From DASSLY01 sp035689185 (GTDB lineage: Bacteria; Actinomycetota; Actinomycetes; Actinomycetales; Dermatophilaceae), in the NCBI GenBank assembly GCA_035689185.1, contig DASSLY010000047.1:1-41010 (forward strand): DNA of 41,010 bases, given 5' to 3'. The notes beneath the pieces were generated by a model, which was not told the DNA's origin, searched no databases, and saw only the letters and a program-made list of their open reading frames with translations. This document shows positions 1 to 8,312 of the stretch, in pieces. How positions within the stretch are numbered: the stretch's first letter is position 1; each line of letters begins with the position of its first letter. The position numbers and the translations under genes were made by a program.

Positions 1-1336
1 AGGCCGTGGCCTCGACCAGGGCGTCCTCCAGCACCTGCAGGCCTTCCAGCAGCAGCTCCTCGCCGATGACCAGGGGCGGCAACAGCCGGATCACGTTGCC
101 GTAGGTGCCGCAGGTCAAGATGATGACGCCCTGCTGGTGGCAGGCCCTGGCCACGCTGGTCGCGAGCTGCGGGTCCGGCTCGAGTCCGCCAGGCCGGACC
201 AGCTCCAGGGCGAGCATGGCCCCGCGGCCGCGGACGTCGCCGACCGCCGGCACCTTGTCCGCCAGCAGGCGCAGCCGCTCCAGCGCGACGGCCTCGATCC
301 GCCGGGCCGCGCCGCACAAGTCCTCGGCCCGCATCGTCTCGATCGCCGCCAGCGCCGCCGCGCAGGACACCGGGTTGCCCCCGAACGTCCCGCCGAGCCC
401 GCCCGGGTGCACCGAGTCCATCGCCTCGGCGCGCCCGGTCAGCCCGGCCAGCGGCAGGCCCCCGGCGATGCCCTTGGCGGTGGTCACCAGGTCGGGCACG
501 ACGTTCTCGTGGTCGCAGGCGAACCACGCGCCGGTGCGCGCGAAGCCGCTCTGCACCTCATCGGCCACCAGCAGCACCCCGTTGTCCTCGCACCATTGCC
601 GCAGCGCGGGCAGGAACCCCGGGGCGGGCACGATGAAGCCGCCTTCGCCCTGGATCGGCTCGATGACCAGGGCCGCCACCTGGTCACCGCCGACCGCCTT
701 CTCGGCTGCCAGGATCGCCCGCGCGGCCGCTTCCGGCCCGGTCATCCCGGCCGGGTCGCGGTAGGGGTAGGAGGTCGGCACCCGGTAGACCTCGGAGGCG
801 AACGGGCCGAACCCCCGCTTGTACGGCATCGCCTTCGCGGTCAGCGCCATGGTCAGGTTGGTGCGGCCGTGGTAGGCGTGGTCGACGACGATCACCGCCG
901 ACCTGCCGGTGGCGTGCCTGGCGACCTTCACCGCGTTCTCAACCGCCTCGGCGCCGGAGTTGAACAGCGCCGACTTCTTCGGGTGCGCCCCCGGGGTCAG
1001 CTCGGCGAGCTGCTCGCAGACGGCGACGTACCCCTCATACGGGCTGATCATGAAGCAGGTGTGGGTGCTGTCCGCCACCGCCGCCCGCACGCCCGCGACC
1101 ACCCGCGGCGCGGCGCTGCCGACCGAGGTGACCGCGATCCCCGACCCCAGGTCGATCAGGGTGTTGCCGTCCACGTCCTGCACCACGCCGCCCCCAGCGC
1201 GGGCCACGTAGACCGGCATCAGCGAGCTCACCCCGGCGCTGACCGTGCCGGCCCGGCGGGCGGCCAGCTCCCTGCTCTTCGGCCCCGGCAGGGGGGTTCG
1301 CAGGTCGCGTCGCTGCGGCAGGTGCGGGTCGGACAT
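1..1336 (-). CDS. gabT: 4-aminobutyrate aminotransferase (3' end cut by window edge)
   Basis: Class III PLP-dependent aminotransferase that moves the amino group of GABA to 2-oxoglutarate, giving succinate semialdehyde and glutamate. 445 codons are visible without a stop, close to the usual family length, so only the last few residues are missing. The reading shows NSGAEAVENAVK near residue 130, the PLP-binding ADEVQSGFARTG near 260 and the Schiff-base lysine in TTAKGIAGGLPLAG near residue 288. The ATG at 1336 is chosen because GAGGAG lies 5 nt upstream. It starts 24 bp after the hisN stop on the same strand, so co-transcription is likely. Kgd elsewhere in the window also connects to succinate semialdehyde metabolism. 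A related omega-aminotransferase substrate cannot be excluded. Confidence 0.9.
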   Translation of the reverse strand, partial: MSDPHLPQRRDLRTPLPGPKSRELAARRAGTVSAGVSSLMPVYVARAGGGVVQDVDGNTLIDLGSGIAVTSVGSAAPRVVAGVRAAVADSTHTCFMISPYEGYVAVCEQLAELTPGAHPKKSALFNSGAEAVENAVKVARHATGRSAVIVVDHAYHGRTNLTMALTAKAMPYKRGFGPFASEVYRVPTSYPYRDPAGMTGPEAAARAILAAEKAVGGDQVAALVIEPIQGEGGFIVPAPGFLPALRQWCEDNGVLLVADEVQSGFARTGAWFACDHENVVPDLVTTAKGIAGGLPLAGLTGRAEAMDSVHPGGLGGTFGGNPVSCAAALAAIETMRAEDLCGAARRIEAVALERLRLLADKVPAVGDVRGRGAMLALELVRPGGLEPDPQLATSVARACHQQGVIILTCGTYGNVIRLLPPLVIGEELLLEGLQVLEDALVEATA

Positions 1337-1360
1337 GCCGGCTCCTCGTCGTCTAGATCG

Positions 1361-2197
1361 TTAGGGGCCGTACGATAGCGGACTCCTGGAAACATCATCG
1401 CGTATGCCGTGTGGCCCGGTCCCGACCCGTTCCAGCACCAGCTCGTGCAGCATCCCGTTGGTCGCGACCGCGCTGCCCCCCCACGGCCCCGGGGCGCCGT
1501 CCAGGGCGGTGAACCGGCCACCGGCCTCGGTGACGACCGGCACCAGGGCGGCCATGTCGTGCACGGCCAGGTCCGGCTCCAGCGCGATGTCGACGGCCCC
1601 CTCGGCGACCAGCATGTAGGACCAGAAGTCGCCGTACGCCCGGGTCCGCCAGCACGCGTCGCACAGGCCCAGGAACTGCTCGTACCGGTCCACCCCGCGC
1701 CACGAGCCGATGCTGGAGTGGGACAGCGACGCGTCGGCCAGGCTGGCGACCTGGGAGACGTGCAGCCGCCGCGCCGACGAAAGCGACCGGCCGGTCCAGG
1801 CGCCGGAGCCGACCGCGGCCCACCAACGGCGGTTCAGCGCCGGGGCCGACACCAGGCCCAGCACGGGGGCGCCGTCGTCGACGAGGGCGATCAGGGTCGC
1901 CCACACCGGGACGCCGCGGACGAAGTTCCTCGTGCCGTCGATCGGGTCGATGACCCAGCGGCGCGGCCCATGACCGGTGTCGGCCAACTCCTCCCCCTGG
2001 ACGGCGTCACGGGGGCGGGTGCGCCGCAGCTGCGCCCGGATGTGCTCCTCGGCGCTGCGGTCGGCGTCGGTGACCGGGGTGAGGTCGGGCTTGGTCTGCA
2101 CGACGAGGTCGGCCGCGCGGTAGCGCCCCACCGTGACCGGCTCCACCGCATCGGCGAGCACGTGCGCGAGCCGCAGGTCGTCGTCATAGGAGGGCAT
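1361..2197 (-). CDS. hisN: histidinol-phosphatase, inositol monophosphatase family
   Basis: 278-residue Mg-dependent phosphatase of the IMPase fold, predicted to hydrolyse L-histidinol phosphate in histidine synthesis. The metal-binding motifs are in order: GEE at 68-70, WVIDPIDGTRNF at 81-92, and the C-terminal block EPDLAVHDMAALVPVV around 207-222, where the usual WD appears as HD. In actinobacteria this gene commonly follows aroA and rsgA, which is the case here except that a plus-strand DUF2231 gene intervenes. There is no clear Shine-Dalgarno sequence; a TAGCGT box lies 6 nt before the ATG, which fits a leaderless mRNA. A general inositol-phosphate phosphatase is the alternative; the context favours HisN. 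Confidence 0.88.
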   Translation of the reverse strand: MPSYDDDLRLAHVLADAVEPVTVGRYRAADLVVQTKPDLTPVTDADRSAEEHIRAQLRRTRPRDAVQGEELADTGHGPRRWVIDPIDGTRNFVRGVPVWATLIALVDDGAPVLGLVSAPALNRRWWAAVGSGAWTGRSLSSARRLHVSQVASLADASLSHSSIGSWRGVDRYEQFLGLCDACWRTRAYGDFWSYMLVAEGAVDIALEPDLAVHDMAALVPVVTEAGGRFTALDGAPGPWGGSAVATNGMLHELVLERVGTGPHGIRDDVSRSPLSYGP

Positions 2198-2203
2198 CCC
2201 GCC

Positions 2204-2209
2204 ACGCTA
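2204..2209 (-). promoter_or_regulatory. -10 box of hisN, probable leaderless start
   Basis: TAGCGT on the minus strand, 6 nt before the hisN ATG, matches the actinobacterial TANNNT -10 consensus. With this spacing, transcription would begin at or next to the start codon. No obvious -35 element was identified. Confidence 0.5.
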
Positions 2210-2357
2210 GCGGCTGTCTACGCGCGAGCCGGGGAGGCCGAAACGTCGCCGACACGTCCGCGGTTCACCGCCATGGTTCAGCCTCTGCTCAGCCGCCCGT
2301 GCCACCCTTTTGGCTGCCGACGTCCGCCGTTCCACCCGAGGAGATGGAGGGTGCACC

Positions 2358-2807
2358 GTGTTCGACACCGTGATCGGACTCCCCGTCCACGCCCTGGTCG
2401 TCCACGGCGTCGTGGTGCTGCTCCCGCTGATGTGCCTGGCCACGGTTGCCGTGGCGTTCCTCCCACGGCTGCGCCCGCTCGCCTGGTGGGTGGTGGTCGC
2501 CAACGCCGGTGTCGCGGCCATGACGCTGGTCGCCCGGCAGAGCGGCGAGGCGCTGTTCGCCCGGCTGCAGCAGCCGTCCGTCGCCATTAACCACGTCTCG
2601 CTGGGCAGGAACCTCATCTGGTTCGCGCTCGGGCTGTTCGTCGCCTCGGTGCTCGTCGCGGTGGCCCGCCGGGGCACCCGCCGGACGCCGGCCGCGGTGC
2701 TGTCGCTGGCTGCCGCGGCGCTCGCGCTGTACTGGGCCATCCGCACCGGGCACACCGGTTCCCAGGCGGTGTGGGCCCAGGTCGTGAAGAACACCAAGGC
2801 GCCCTGA
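2358..2807 (+). CDS. DUF2231-family integral membrane protein
   Basis: 149-residue protein with four predicted membrane segments (about 8-30, 38-55, 83-105, 112-130). It opens with FDTVIGLPVHALVVHGVVVLL, the LPxHxLxVH pattern of DUF2231 membrane proteins, whose function is unknown. The GTG at 2358 is preferred over an upstream in-frame TTG because AGGAGATGGAGG ends 7 nt before it. It runs opposite to its neighbours: divergent from hisN with a 160-bp shared upstream region, and convergent with rsgA, whose stop is only 24 bp away. It therefore separates hisN from the aroA-rsgA operon. The family assignment rests on the N-terminal motif. Confidence 0.75.
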   Translation: MFDTVIGLPVHALVVHGVVVLLPLMCLATVAVAFLPRLRPLAWWVVVANAGVAAMTLVARQSGEALFARLQQPSVAINHVSLGRNLIWFALGLFVASVLVAVARRGTRRTPAAVLSLAAAALALYWAIRTGHTGSQAVWAQVVKNTKAP

Positions 2808-2831
2808 TCCGGCGGCCGCGCTGACGGATCC

Positions 2832-3869
2832 TCAGTCCGGCGATGGCGCGGCCCTGGCCCGCAGCAGCCGGCGCAGGGAGTCCAGCCGCGCCGGGCCCGA
2901 CGTCCCGGCGGCGCCCGAGGCGACGTAGCCGTCCAGCCCGCATTCGGGCTCGTCGTGGCTGCACGACCGCGGACAGTCCGCGGTGCCCGGCTCCAGCTCG
3001 GGAAAGTGCTCCACCACCCGGTCCAGGTCCACGTGAGCCAGGCCGAAGGAGCGGACGCCCGGTGTGTCCACCACCCAGCCCCCGCCCGGCAAGCGCAGCG
3101 ACACGGCGGAGGAGGAGGTATGCCGCCCCCGTCCGGTCACGTCGTTGACCGACCCGGTGGCGCGGCCGGCGCCGGGAACGAGCTGGTTCACCAGCGTCGA
3201 CTTGCCGACACCGGAGTGGCCGACGAGCACGCTGACCCGGCCGGCCAGGCGCTGGCGGACGGCCTCCACCCCGGCGCCTGCGGACTCCCCGCGCAGCGTC
3301 GTCGCGACCGTGGGCAGGTCCAGCGCGGCGTACGCCGCCAGGAACGGCCCCGCGTCGGCCAGGTCGGCCTTGGTAAGTACCAGCAGCGGGTCCATCCCCG
3401 CGTCGTAGGCCGCGACGAGGCAGCGGTCCACCATGCGCGGCCGGGGAGGCGGGTCGGCCAGGGCCGTGACGACCACCAGCTGGTCGGCGTTGGCGACGAT
3501 CATCCGCTCGACCGGGTCGGTGTCGTCTGCGGTGCGGCGCAGCACGGAACTCCGCGGCTCGATCCGCACGATCCGGGCCAGCGCGTCCGGGCTGCCGCTG
3601 ACGTCTCCGACCAGCGCCACCCGGTCTCCGACGACGACGCTGCGCCGGCCCAGCTCGCGCGCCTTCATCGCCACCACCGGCCGGTCCTGGTGCAGCACGA
3701 CGTACCGGCCGCGGTCCACTCCGGTCACCCACCCGGCAACCGCGTCCGCGTGAGCCGGTCGGTCCTTGGTGCGGGGACGTGAGCCCCGGCCCGCCCGGAC
3801 CCGGACGTCGCGCTCGTCATAGCTGCGCCGGGCGGGGCTCAGGACGGGGACCCCGTCATCGCCGACCAC
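2832..3869 (-). CDS. rsgA: ribosome small subunit-dependent GTPase
   Basis: Circularly permuted GTPase that helps late maturation of the 30S subunit. About 345 residues with an N-terminal OB-fold, then the permuted G motifs: G4 TKAD at 166-169, G1 GHSGVGKST at 217-225 and G3 DTPG at 268-271. The C-terminal zinc site is C299-x3-C303-x-H305-x4-C310. The start is uncertain: GTG at 3869 overlaps the end of aroA by 31 bp and has no strong ribosome-binding site. The only other nearby in-frame initiator, a CTG at 3842, also lacks one. Overlap with aroA implies translational coupling in the operon doxX-like, aroA, rsgA. Confidence 0.93.
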   Translation of the reverse strand: MVGDDGVPVLSPARRSYDERDVRVRAGRGSRPRTKDRPAHADAVAGWVTGVDRGRYVVLHQDRPVVAMKARELGRRSVVVGDRVALVGDVSGSPDALARIVRIEPRSSVLRRTADDTDPVERMIVANADQLVVVTALADPPPRPRMVDRCLVAAYDAGMDPLLVLTKADLADAGPFLAAYAALDLPTVATTLRGESAGAGVEAVRQRLAGRVSVLVGHSGVGKSTLVNQLVPGAGRATGSVNDVTGRGRHTSSSAVSLRLPGGGWVVDTPGVRSFGLAHVDLDRVVEHFPELEPGTADCPRSCSHDEPECGLDGYVASGAAGTSGPARLDSLRRLLRARAAPSPD

Positions 3870-5140
3870 CTGGCGGTGAACTGCGGCAGCGTCTTGCCGG
3901 TCGTCGCCACGTCCTGCACGACCACGCCCGGCACGGCTAGGCCCAGCACCGCGGCGGCCATGGCCATCCGGTGGTCCGCGTAGGTGCGGAACAGCCCCCC
4001 GTGCAGCGGCGCCGGGGCGATCCGCAGCCCGTCGTCGGTCTGCCGGACGTCCCCGCCCATGCGGTTCAGCTCGGCCGACAGGGCGGCCAGCCGGTCGGTC
4101 TCGTGCCCGCGCAGGTGCCCGATGCCGCGAAGCCAGGACGGCGACCTGGCCAGGGCCGCCACCGCGGCGACCACAGGGGTGAGCTCGCCCGCATCGTGCA
4201 GGTCGACGTCGACGCCGTCGACCTCGCCCGAACCCCGCACGGTCAGGCCGTTGCGGTCCAGCGTCACGTCCGCGCCCATGGCGTCGAAGATGTCCCGGAT
4301 GGCGTCGCCCGCCTGGGTCGTGCGCTGCGGCCACCCGGGGACCCGGATCCGGCCACCGGTCACGACGGCCGCCGCCAGGAACGCCGCCGCATTGGACAGG
4401 TCGGGCTCGACGGTGACGTCGAGCGCGCCGATCTCCCCCGGCTGGACCCGCCAGAGGTTGGGCTCGCTGTCGTCCACCTCGACCCCGGCGTCGCGCAACA
4501 CCTCCACGGTCATCTGGATGTGGGGCTGGCTCGGCACCGGCTTGCCGTCGTGGCGCACGGTGACCCCCTGGTCGAAGCGAGGCCCGGCCAGCAGCAGCGC
4601 GGACACGAATTGGGAGCTGGCTGACGCGTCCAGGGTCACCGGGCCGCCGCGCACCGCGCCGGCCCCGACGACGCGGAACGGCAGCGCGCCCCGGTCGCCG
4701 TCCTCGACCCGTGCCCCGAGCACCCGCAGCGCGTCGACGACCGGGGTCATCGGCCGTGTCCGGGCGTGCGGGTCGCCGTCGAAGTCGACCGGACCGGTTG
4801 CCAGGGCGGCTACCGGCGGGAGGAAGCGCATCACCGTGCCGGCCAGCCCGCAGTCGATCCGGGCGGGGCCGGTGAGCAGGGCCGGCCGGACCAGCCAGTC
4901 GTCGTCGAGGTCACCGACGCCGGTGCCCAGCGAGCGCAGCCCTCGGGCCATCAGCATGGTGTCCCGGGAGCGCAGCGGCCGGCGCAGCCGCGAGCTGTCG
5001 TTCGCCAGGGCGGCCAGGACCAGGAAGCGGTTGGTCAGCGACTTGCTGCCCGGCAGGGCGACGTCCGCCGACACCGGTGACTCGGCATACGGAGCGGCCC
5101 AGTCGGCCGGCGGACCGGAGGTGTCGGACTCGGTGAGCAC
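3839..5140 (-). CDS. aroA: 3-phosphoshikimate 1-carboxyvinyltransferase (EPSP synthase)
   Basis: Joins phosphoenolpyruvate to shikimate-3-phosphate, the sixth step of the shikimate pathway to aromatic amino acids. 433 residues from GTG 5140, a normal family length. Signatures include PGSKSLTNR at 30-38 (substrate-binding lysine), LRSRDT near 57, SASSQF in the middle, PDLSNAAAFLAAA, and YADHRMAMAAAVLGLA near the C-terminus. The open frame extends further upstream into the DoxX-like gene, but GTG 5140 lies 16 bp after that gene's stop and gives the expected N-terminus. It forms an operon with rsgA downstream. Confidence 0.94.
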   Translation of the reverse strand: MLTESDTSGPPADWAAPYAESPVSADVALPGSKSLTNRFLVLAALANDSSRLRRPLRSRDTMLMARGLRSLGTGVGDLDDDWLVRPALLTGPARIDCGLAGTVMRFLPPVAALATGPVDFDGDPHARTRPMTPVVDALRVLGARVEDGDRGALPFRVVGAGAVRGGPVTLDASASSQFVSALLLAGPRFDQGVTVRHDGKPVPSQPHIQMTVEVLRDAGVEVDDSEPNLWRVQPGEIGALDVTVEPDLSNAAAFLAAAVVTGGRIRVPGWPQRTTQAGDAIRDIFDAMGADVTLDRNGLTVRGSGEVDGVDVDLHDAGELTPVVAAVAALARSPSWLRGIGHLRGHETDRLAALSAELNRMGGDVRQTDDGLRIAPAPLHGGLFRTYADHRMAMAAAVLGLAVPGVVVQDVATTGKTLPQFTARWSAMTGSPS

Positions 5141-5156
5141 CCTGGCAGACCGGGGC

Positions 5157-5732
5157 TCAGGTGAGCTTGTCGTGTGCGGTGACCGCGGCCAGCCGGGCCT
5201 CCCGGCGGGCCGCCTTCGCCGCGTGCCTGGCTTCGCGGCGAGCTGCGCCCGCCAGCCGGGCGGCGTCCCGGCCCGTGAGCTCGGCACTGCGCTTGACGTC
5301 CTTGGCGGCTCGCCCCGCGCGCCAGGCCAGCCCCGGCCTGCCTTCGGTGTCGACGGTGGCCAGCAGCAGCCCGCCCAGGATGCCGACGTTCTTCAGGAAC
5401 TGCAGCCGCTGCTTGGCCTTGTCGGCCGGATCCTGCTCTTGCCAGAACGGGTGCCCGGCGATCGTCGTGGGGACCAGTGCCCCGGCCAGGGCGACCGCGG
5501 ACAGCCGGGGCAGCCGCCCGAGCGCGAACAGCGAGCCGGCGGCGACCATGGTCGCCGCGTTGGCCCGCACCAGCAGCTCGGGGTCGTTCGGCAGCCCCAG
5601 GGCAGGCGCGACCTTCTCGATGAACGGGGCGGCCAGCTTGGCGCGGCCGGCGGGGTGTCGGTAGGCGTCGAGGCCGCTGATCACGAAGTTGGCCGCCAGC
5701 AACGGCCGGGCAATGCGCCGGACGAGCGTCAT
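5157..5732 (-). CDS. DoxX-family membrane protein with basic Ala-rich C-terminal tail
   Basis: 191-residue protein. Residues 1-125 resemble the four-helix DoxX family (VRRIARPLLAANFVISGLDA at the start, then APALGLPNDPELLVRANA and PFWQEQDPADKAKQRLQFLKN), a family linked to redox balance and quinone metabolism in some bacteria. Residues about 130-185 form an Arg/Ala/Lys-rich, probably helical cytoplasmic tail. ATG 5732 follows AGGAGA with 5 nt spacing, the best initiation signal in the operon, so it is taken as the first gene before aroA and rsgA. The specific substrate or partner is not evident. Confidence 0.78.
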   Translation of the reverse strand: MTLVRRIARPLLAANFVISGLDAYRHPAGRAKLAAPFIEKVAPALGLPNDPELLVRANAATMVAAGSLFALGRLPRLSAVALAGALVPTTIAGHPFWQEQDPADKAKQRLQFLKNVGILGGLLLATVDTEGRPGLAWRAGRAAKDVKRSAELTGRDAARLAGAARREARHAAKAARREARLAAVTAHDKLT

Positions 5733-5750
5733 CTGTTCTCCTTGCTTCGG

Positions 5751-5777
5751 GGCAGCGGGGGCAGCGGGGGCAGCGGG
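5751..5777. repeat. three 9-bp tandem repeats
   Basis: GGCAGCGGG is repeated three times head to tail in the divergent upstream region between the DoxX-like gene and the SRAP gene. No function is visible. Confidence 0.6.
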
Positions 5778-5840
5778 GCTGTCTTCACCGTCGTAGGCCA
5801 CCGTAGTTCCTGCCGGCCCGACACCGCGCCGTTGCCTGCC

Positions 5841-5846
5841 TAGAGT
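5841..5846 (+). promoter_or_regulatory. -10 box of SRAP gene, probable leaderless start
   Basis: TAGAGT lies 7 nt before ATG 5854 and no Shine-Dalgarno sequence is present, which fits a leaderless transcript. Confidence 0.5.
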
Positions 5847-5853
5847 TGCCGGC

Positions 5854-6681
5854 ATGTGCGGGCGGTACGCAGCCACGGCCAACCCGGACGACCTGGTCGA
5901 GGAGTTCGAGATCGACCAAGAGCGCCTCGGCGAGCCGGTGCGCAGCCTGCTCGCCGCCCCGCAGGTGCCGCCGGCGGGCGCGCCGGACTTCAACATGGCC
6001 CCCACCAAGGCTGCGCCGGTGGTGCTTGCTCGCCGACCGCGCGGGCAGGACGATGCCCCGCCCGCGCGGCAGCTGCGGCTGATGTCCTGGGGGCTGGTGC
6101 CCAGCTGGGCCAAGGACGTCAAGGTGGGGCTGAAGATGATCAACGCGCGGGCCGAGACGGTGCTGGACAAGTTCGCCAAGCCGGCCCTGAGCCGGCGCTG
6201 CCTGGTGCCGGCGCAGGGCTGGTACGAGTGGCAGCCCAGCCCCACCGCGCTGGACGCGAAGGGCCGGCCGCGCCGGCAGCCGTTCTTCGTCCACCGCGCC
6301 GACGGGGCGACGATGGGCATGGCCGGACTGTACGAGTTCTGGCGGGACCCGGCGGTGCGCGACGCCGACGACCCCGATGCCTGGGTGGTGTCGTTCACCG
6401 TGATCACCACTGACGCAGAGCCGGGGCTGGACCGCATTCACGACCGCCAGCCGCTGGTGCTGGAGCCGCAGGCATGGGCGCAGTGGCTGGACCCGGACGA
6501 GCAGGACCCCGACGTGGTGCGCCGCCACCTGGCCTTCGCCCAGCCCGGAAGGTTCGACGCCTACCCGGTGAGCAGCGCGGTGAACTCCAGCCGCAACAAC
6601 GGACCGCAGCTGCTGGCGCCCGCAGACCGTGCCGACCTCGCCGGGGTAGTCGACCCGACCACCGGAGAGGTGCTGCGGTGA
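5854..6681 (+). CDS. SOS response-associated peptidase (SRAP, HMCES/YedK family)
   Basis: 275-residue SRAP protein, a family that shields abasic sites in single-stranded DNA by forming a thiazolidine crosslink through its N-terminal cysteine. All key residues are present: C2 exposed after Met removal (MCGRY), N97 in INARAET, E125 in GWYEW, and H196 in RIHDRQPLVL. The start is fixed by the required Cys2. The protein is predicted to be cytoplasmic. The GTGA overlap with the following hydrolase gene implies co-translation. No LexA box was identified in the short upstream region. Confidence 0.93.
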   Translation: MCGRYAATANPDDLVEEFEIDQERLGEPVRSLLAAPQVPPAGAPDFNMAPTKAAPVVLARRPRGQDDAPPARQLRLMSWGLVPSWAKDVKVGLKMINARAETVLDKFAKPALSRRCLVPAQGWYEWQPSPTALDAKGRPRRQPFFVHRADGATMGMAGLYEFWRDPAVRDADDPDAWVVSFTVITTDAEPGLDRIHDRQPLVLEPQAWAQWLDPDEQDPDVVRRHLAFAQPGRFDAYPVSSAVNSSRNNGPQLLAPADRADLAGVVDPTTGEVLR

Positions 6682-7319
6682 GCTCGCCGCAGGTGCGCGA
6701 CATCGAGTCTCCGGTCGGCCTGGCGAGGGCCCTGGTATGGCGCCCGGTCGCCGCGCGGGGAACCCTCGCCCTGGGTCACGGCGCGGGCGGGCGCTCCTGG
6801 ACCGGCGACCTCATGGTGCTCACCGCCTTGGCGCAGCAGGGCTTCGCCGTTGTCCTGGTCGAGCAGCCGTGGCGGGTGGCCGGCCGCCGGGTGGCGGCGT
6901 CGCCACCCACCTTGGACCGGGCCTGGCTCGCGGTGGTCGGCGCGCTGCTGTCCGGTCGGGGCCGCCTGCCCCGCCCGCTGGTCAGCGGCGGACGCAGCGC
7001 CGGGGCGCGGGTCGCCTGCCGAACCGCCGCCGCGCTCGACGCGGCCGCCGTAGTGGCGTTGGCATTCCCGCTGCGCTACCCCGGCGGTCGCGGCGAGTCC
7101 CGGGCGGCCGAGGCGGCCCTGGTGACGCGCGCCGGCAAACCCCTGCTGGTGGTCCAGGGCAGCCGGGACCCCTTCGGCACGCCGAGCCAGGTGCGGGCCG
7201 AGGTCGGCGACGGCGCAGAGGTGCGGGCGGTCAGCGGCACCCACTCCTTCGGCGGCCCGCCGACGCCGGTGCTGGAGGTGGTTCGCGAGTGGCTGCAGCG
7301 GGTGCTCCCAGCTGGCTAG
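6678..7319 (+). CDS. alpha/beta hydrolase (TEX30/KANL3-type predicted hydrolase)
   Basis: 213-residue compact alpha/beta hydrolase. It has an LGHGAGG oxyanion-type turn at 32-38, a nucleophile elbow GGRSAGAR with S107, an acid in GSRDPF (D164) and a catalytic histidine in GTHSF (H189), so the full triad is present. The layout resembles the small TEX30/dienelactone hydrolase-like group; the substrate is unknown. The GTG start overlaps the SRAP stop by 4 bp (GTGA), so the two genes are translationally coupled. In-frame codons continue further upstream but lie inside the SRAP gene. Confidence 0.85.
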   Translation: MSSPQVRDIESPVGLARALVWRPVAARGTLALGHGAGGRSWTGDLMVLTALAQQGFAVVLVEQPWRVAGRRVAASPPTLDRAWLAVVGALLSGRGRLPRPLVSGGRSAGARVACRTAAALDAAAVVALAFPLRYPGGRGESRAAEAALVTRAGKPLLVVQGSRDPFGTPSQVRAEVGDGAEVRAVSGTHSFGGPPTPVLEVVREWLQRVLPAG

Positions 7320-7412
7320 AGCGCTCCGCCGGCGACGCTGGCGCGGACCTGTCCTGCCCGGTGTGCACGGACTCATGCCGCACCCGGTGGGCAGGAAGGC
7401 CGCGCGGGCAGG

Positions 7413-7439
7413 GGAATGCGGCGAGGCGCGGCGGGCGTT
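7413..7439 (+). promoter_or_regulatory. candidate sigma-R type promoter upstream of sigR
   Basis: GGAAT at 7413-7417, a 19-nt spacer and GTT at 7437-7439 match the actinobacterial SigR/SigH promoter pattern (GGAAT, 18-19 nt, GTT). It lies 150 nt before the sigR ATG, so autoregulation by SigR is inferred. The match is by eye and the motif is short. Confidence 0.55.
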
Positions 7440-7448
7440 GACCCGGGG

Positions 7449-7589
7449 GTGACGACAGTGCGGGCGCTTGTTGCGGCGCCCTGGCGGCTCGGTCAGGACC
7501 TTGGTCGAGACTTCGGTCAGGACCTCGGTCCAGGTCTGGGGCTCGGCGTGGCACGGACCGTCCCGCTTCGGCCGTTAGGCTGGCAGGCG
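7449..7589 (+). other. possible in-frame N-terminal extension of SigR (sigma-R prime-like isoform)
   Basis: From GTG 7449 the frame is open without a stop into the sigR ATG at 7590, adding 47 residues. GTG 7449 lies 9 nt after the GTT of the candidate sigma-R promoter, so a transcript from it could begin at or just before this codon. The added segment contains a repetitive part, LGQDLGRDFGQDLGPGLGLG. In Streptomyces coelicolor a SigR-dependent promoter yields a longer, unstable SigR isoform; similarity to that arrangement is inferred from layout only. Confidence 0.4.
7576..7581 (+). promoter_or_regulatory. -10 box close to the sigR ATG
   Basis: TAGGCT lies 8 nt before ATG 7590. It could give a second, near-leaderless transcript for the short form of SigR. 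No convincing -35 element was seen. Confidence 0.4.
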
Positions 7590-8312
7590 ATGACGCAGAC
7601 CACTCCAGACGGCGGCCCCGAGTATGGGCTTGAGCTGCAGCCCACCACCTCCGGCACCGACACCGACCCGCAGGCCGACGACATCGCCGACGAGCTGAAC
7701 CCCGCTCCGGACGCCGAGGCCCTGGACCTGGCCACGGAGAGTCCGCAGGAGCGGGCGGCCCGGTTCGAGCGCGAGGCCATGCCCTACCTCGACCAGCTCT
7801 ACTCCGCCGCGTTGCGCACGACCCGCAACCCCGCCGATGCCGAGGACCTGGTCCAGGAGACGTTCACCAAGGCCTACGCCGCGTTCCACCAGTACAAGCC
7901 CGGCACCAACCTGAAGGCGTGGCTGTACCGCATCCTGACGAACACCTACATCAACACCTACCGCAAGCGCCAGCGCCAGCCGCAGCAGTCCGACGCGGCA
8001 CAGGTGGAGGACTACCAGCTGGCCCGCGCGGCCTCGCACAGCTCGGCCGGCTTGCGCTCGGCGGAGACCGAGGCGCTGGACCATCTTCCCGACTCCGACG
8101 TGAAGCGGGCGTTGCAGGCGATCCCGGAGGAGTTCCGGCTGGCGGTCTATCTCGCCGACGTGGAGGGGTTCGCCTACAAGGAGATCGCCGAGATCATGGA
8201 GACGCCGATCGGCACCGTGATGTCGCGGCTGCACCGCGGCCGTCGGCAGCTGCGCGAGCTGCTCTCCGACTACGCCCGCGAACGCGGGTTCGTTGCCCAA
8301 GGAGTGTCATGA
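7590..8312 (+). CDS. sigR: ECF sigma factor, SigR/SigH type (thiol-oxidative stress)
   Basis: 240-residue extracytoplasmic-function sigma factor. Region 2 spans about 60-125 (YSAALRTTRNPADAEDLVQE, then LKAWLYRILTNTYINTYRK) and region 4 about 175-225 (IPEEFRLAVYLADVEGFAYKE, then IGTVMSRLHRGRRQLR). The residues and the downstream zinc anti-sigma gene are those of the SigR/SigH group, which controls thioredoxin and thiol homeostasis genes. The N-terminal 50 residues are acidic and variable. ATG 7590 gives the usual family length; a longer in-frame start exists at GTG 7449. rsrA overlaps its stop by 4 bp. Confidence 0.93.
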   Translation: MTQTTPDGGPEYGLELQPTTSGTDTDPQADDIADELNPAPDAEALDLATESPQERAARFEREAMPYLDQLYSAALRTTRNPADAEDLVQETFTKAYAAFHQYKPGTNLKAWLYRILTNTYINTYRKRQRQPQQSDAAQVEDYQLARAASHSSAGLRSAETEALDHLPDSDVKRALQAIPEEFRLAVYLADVEGFAYKEIAEIMETPIGTVMSRLHRGRRQLRELLSDYARERGFVAQGVS

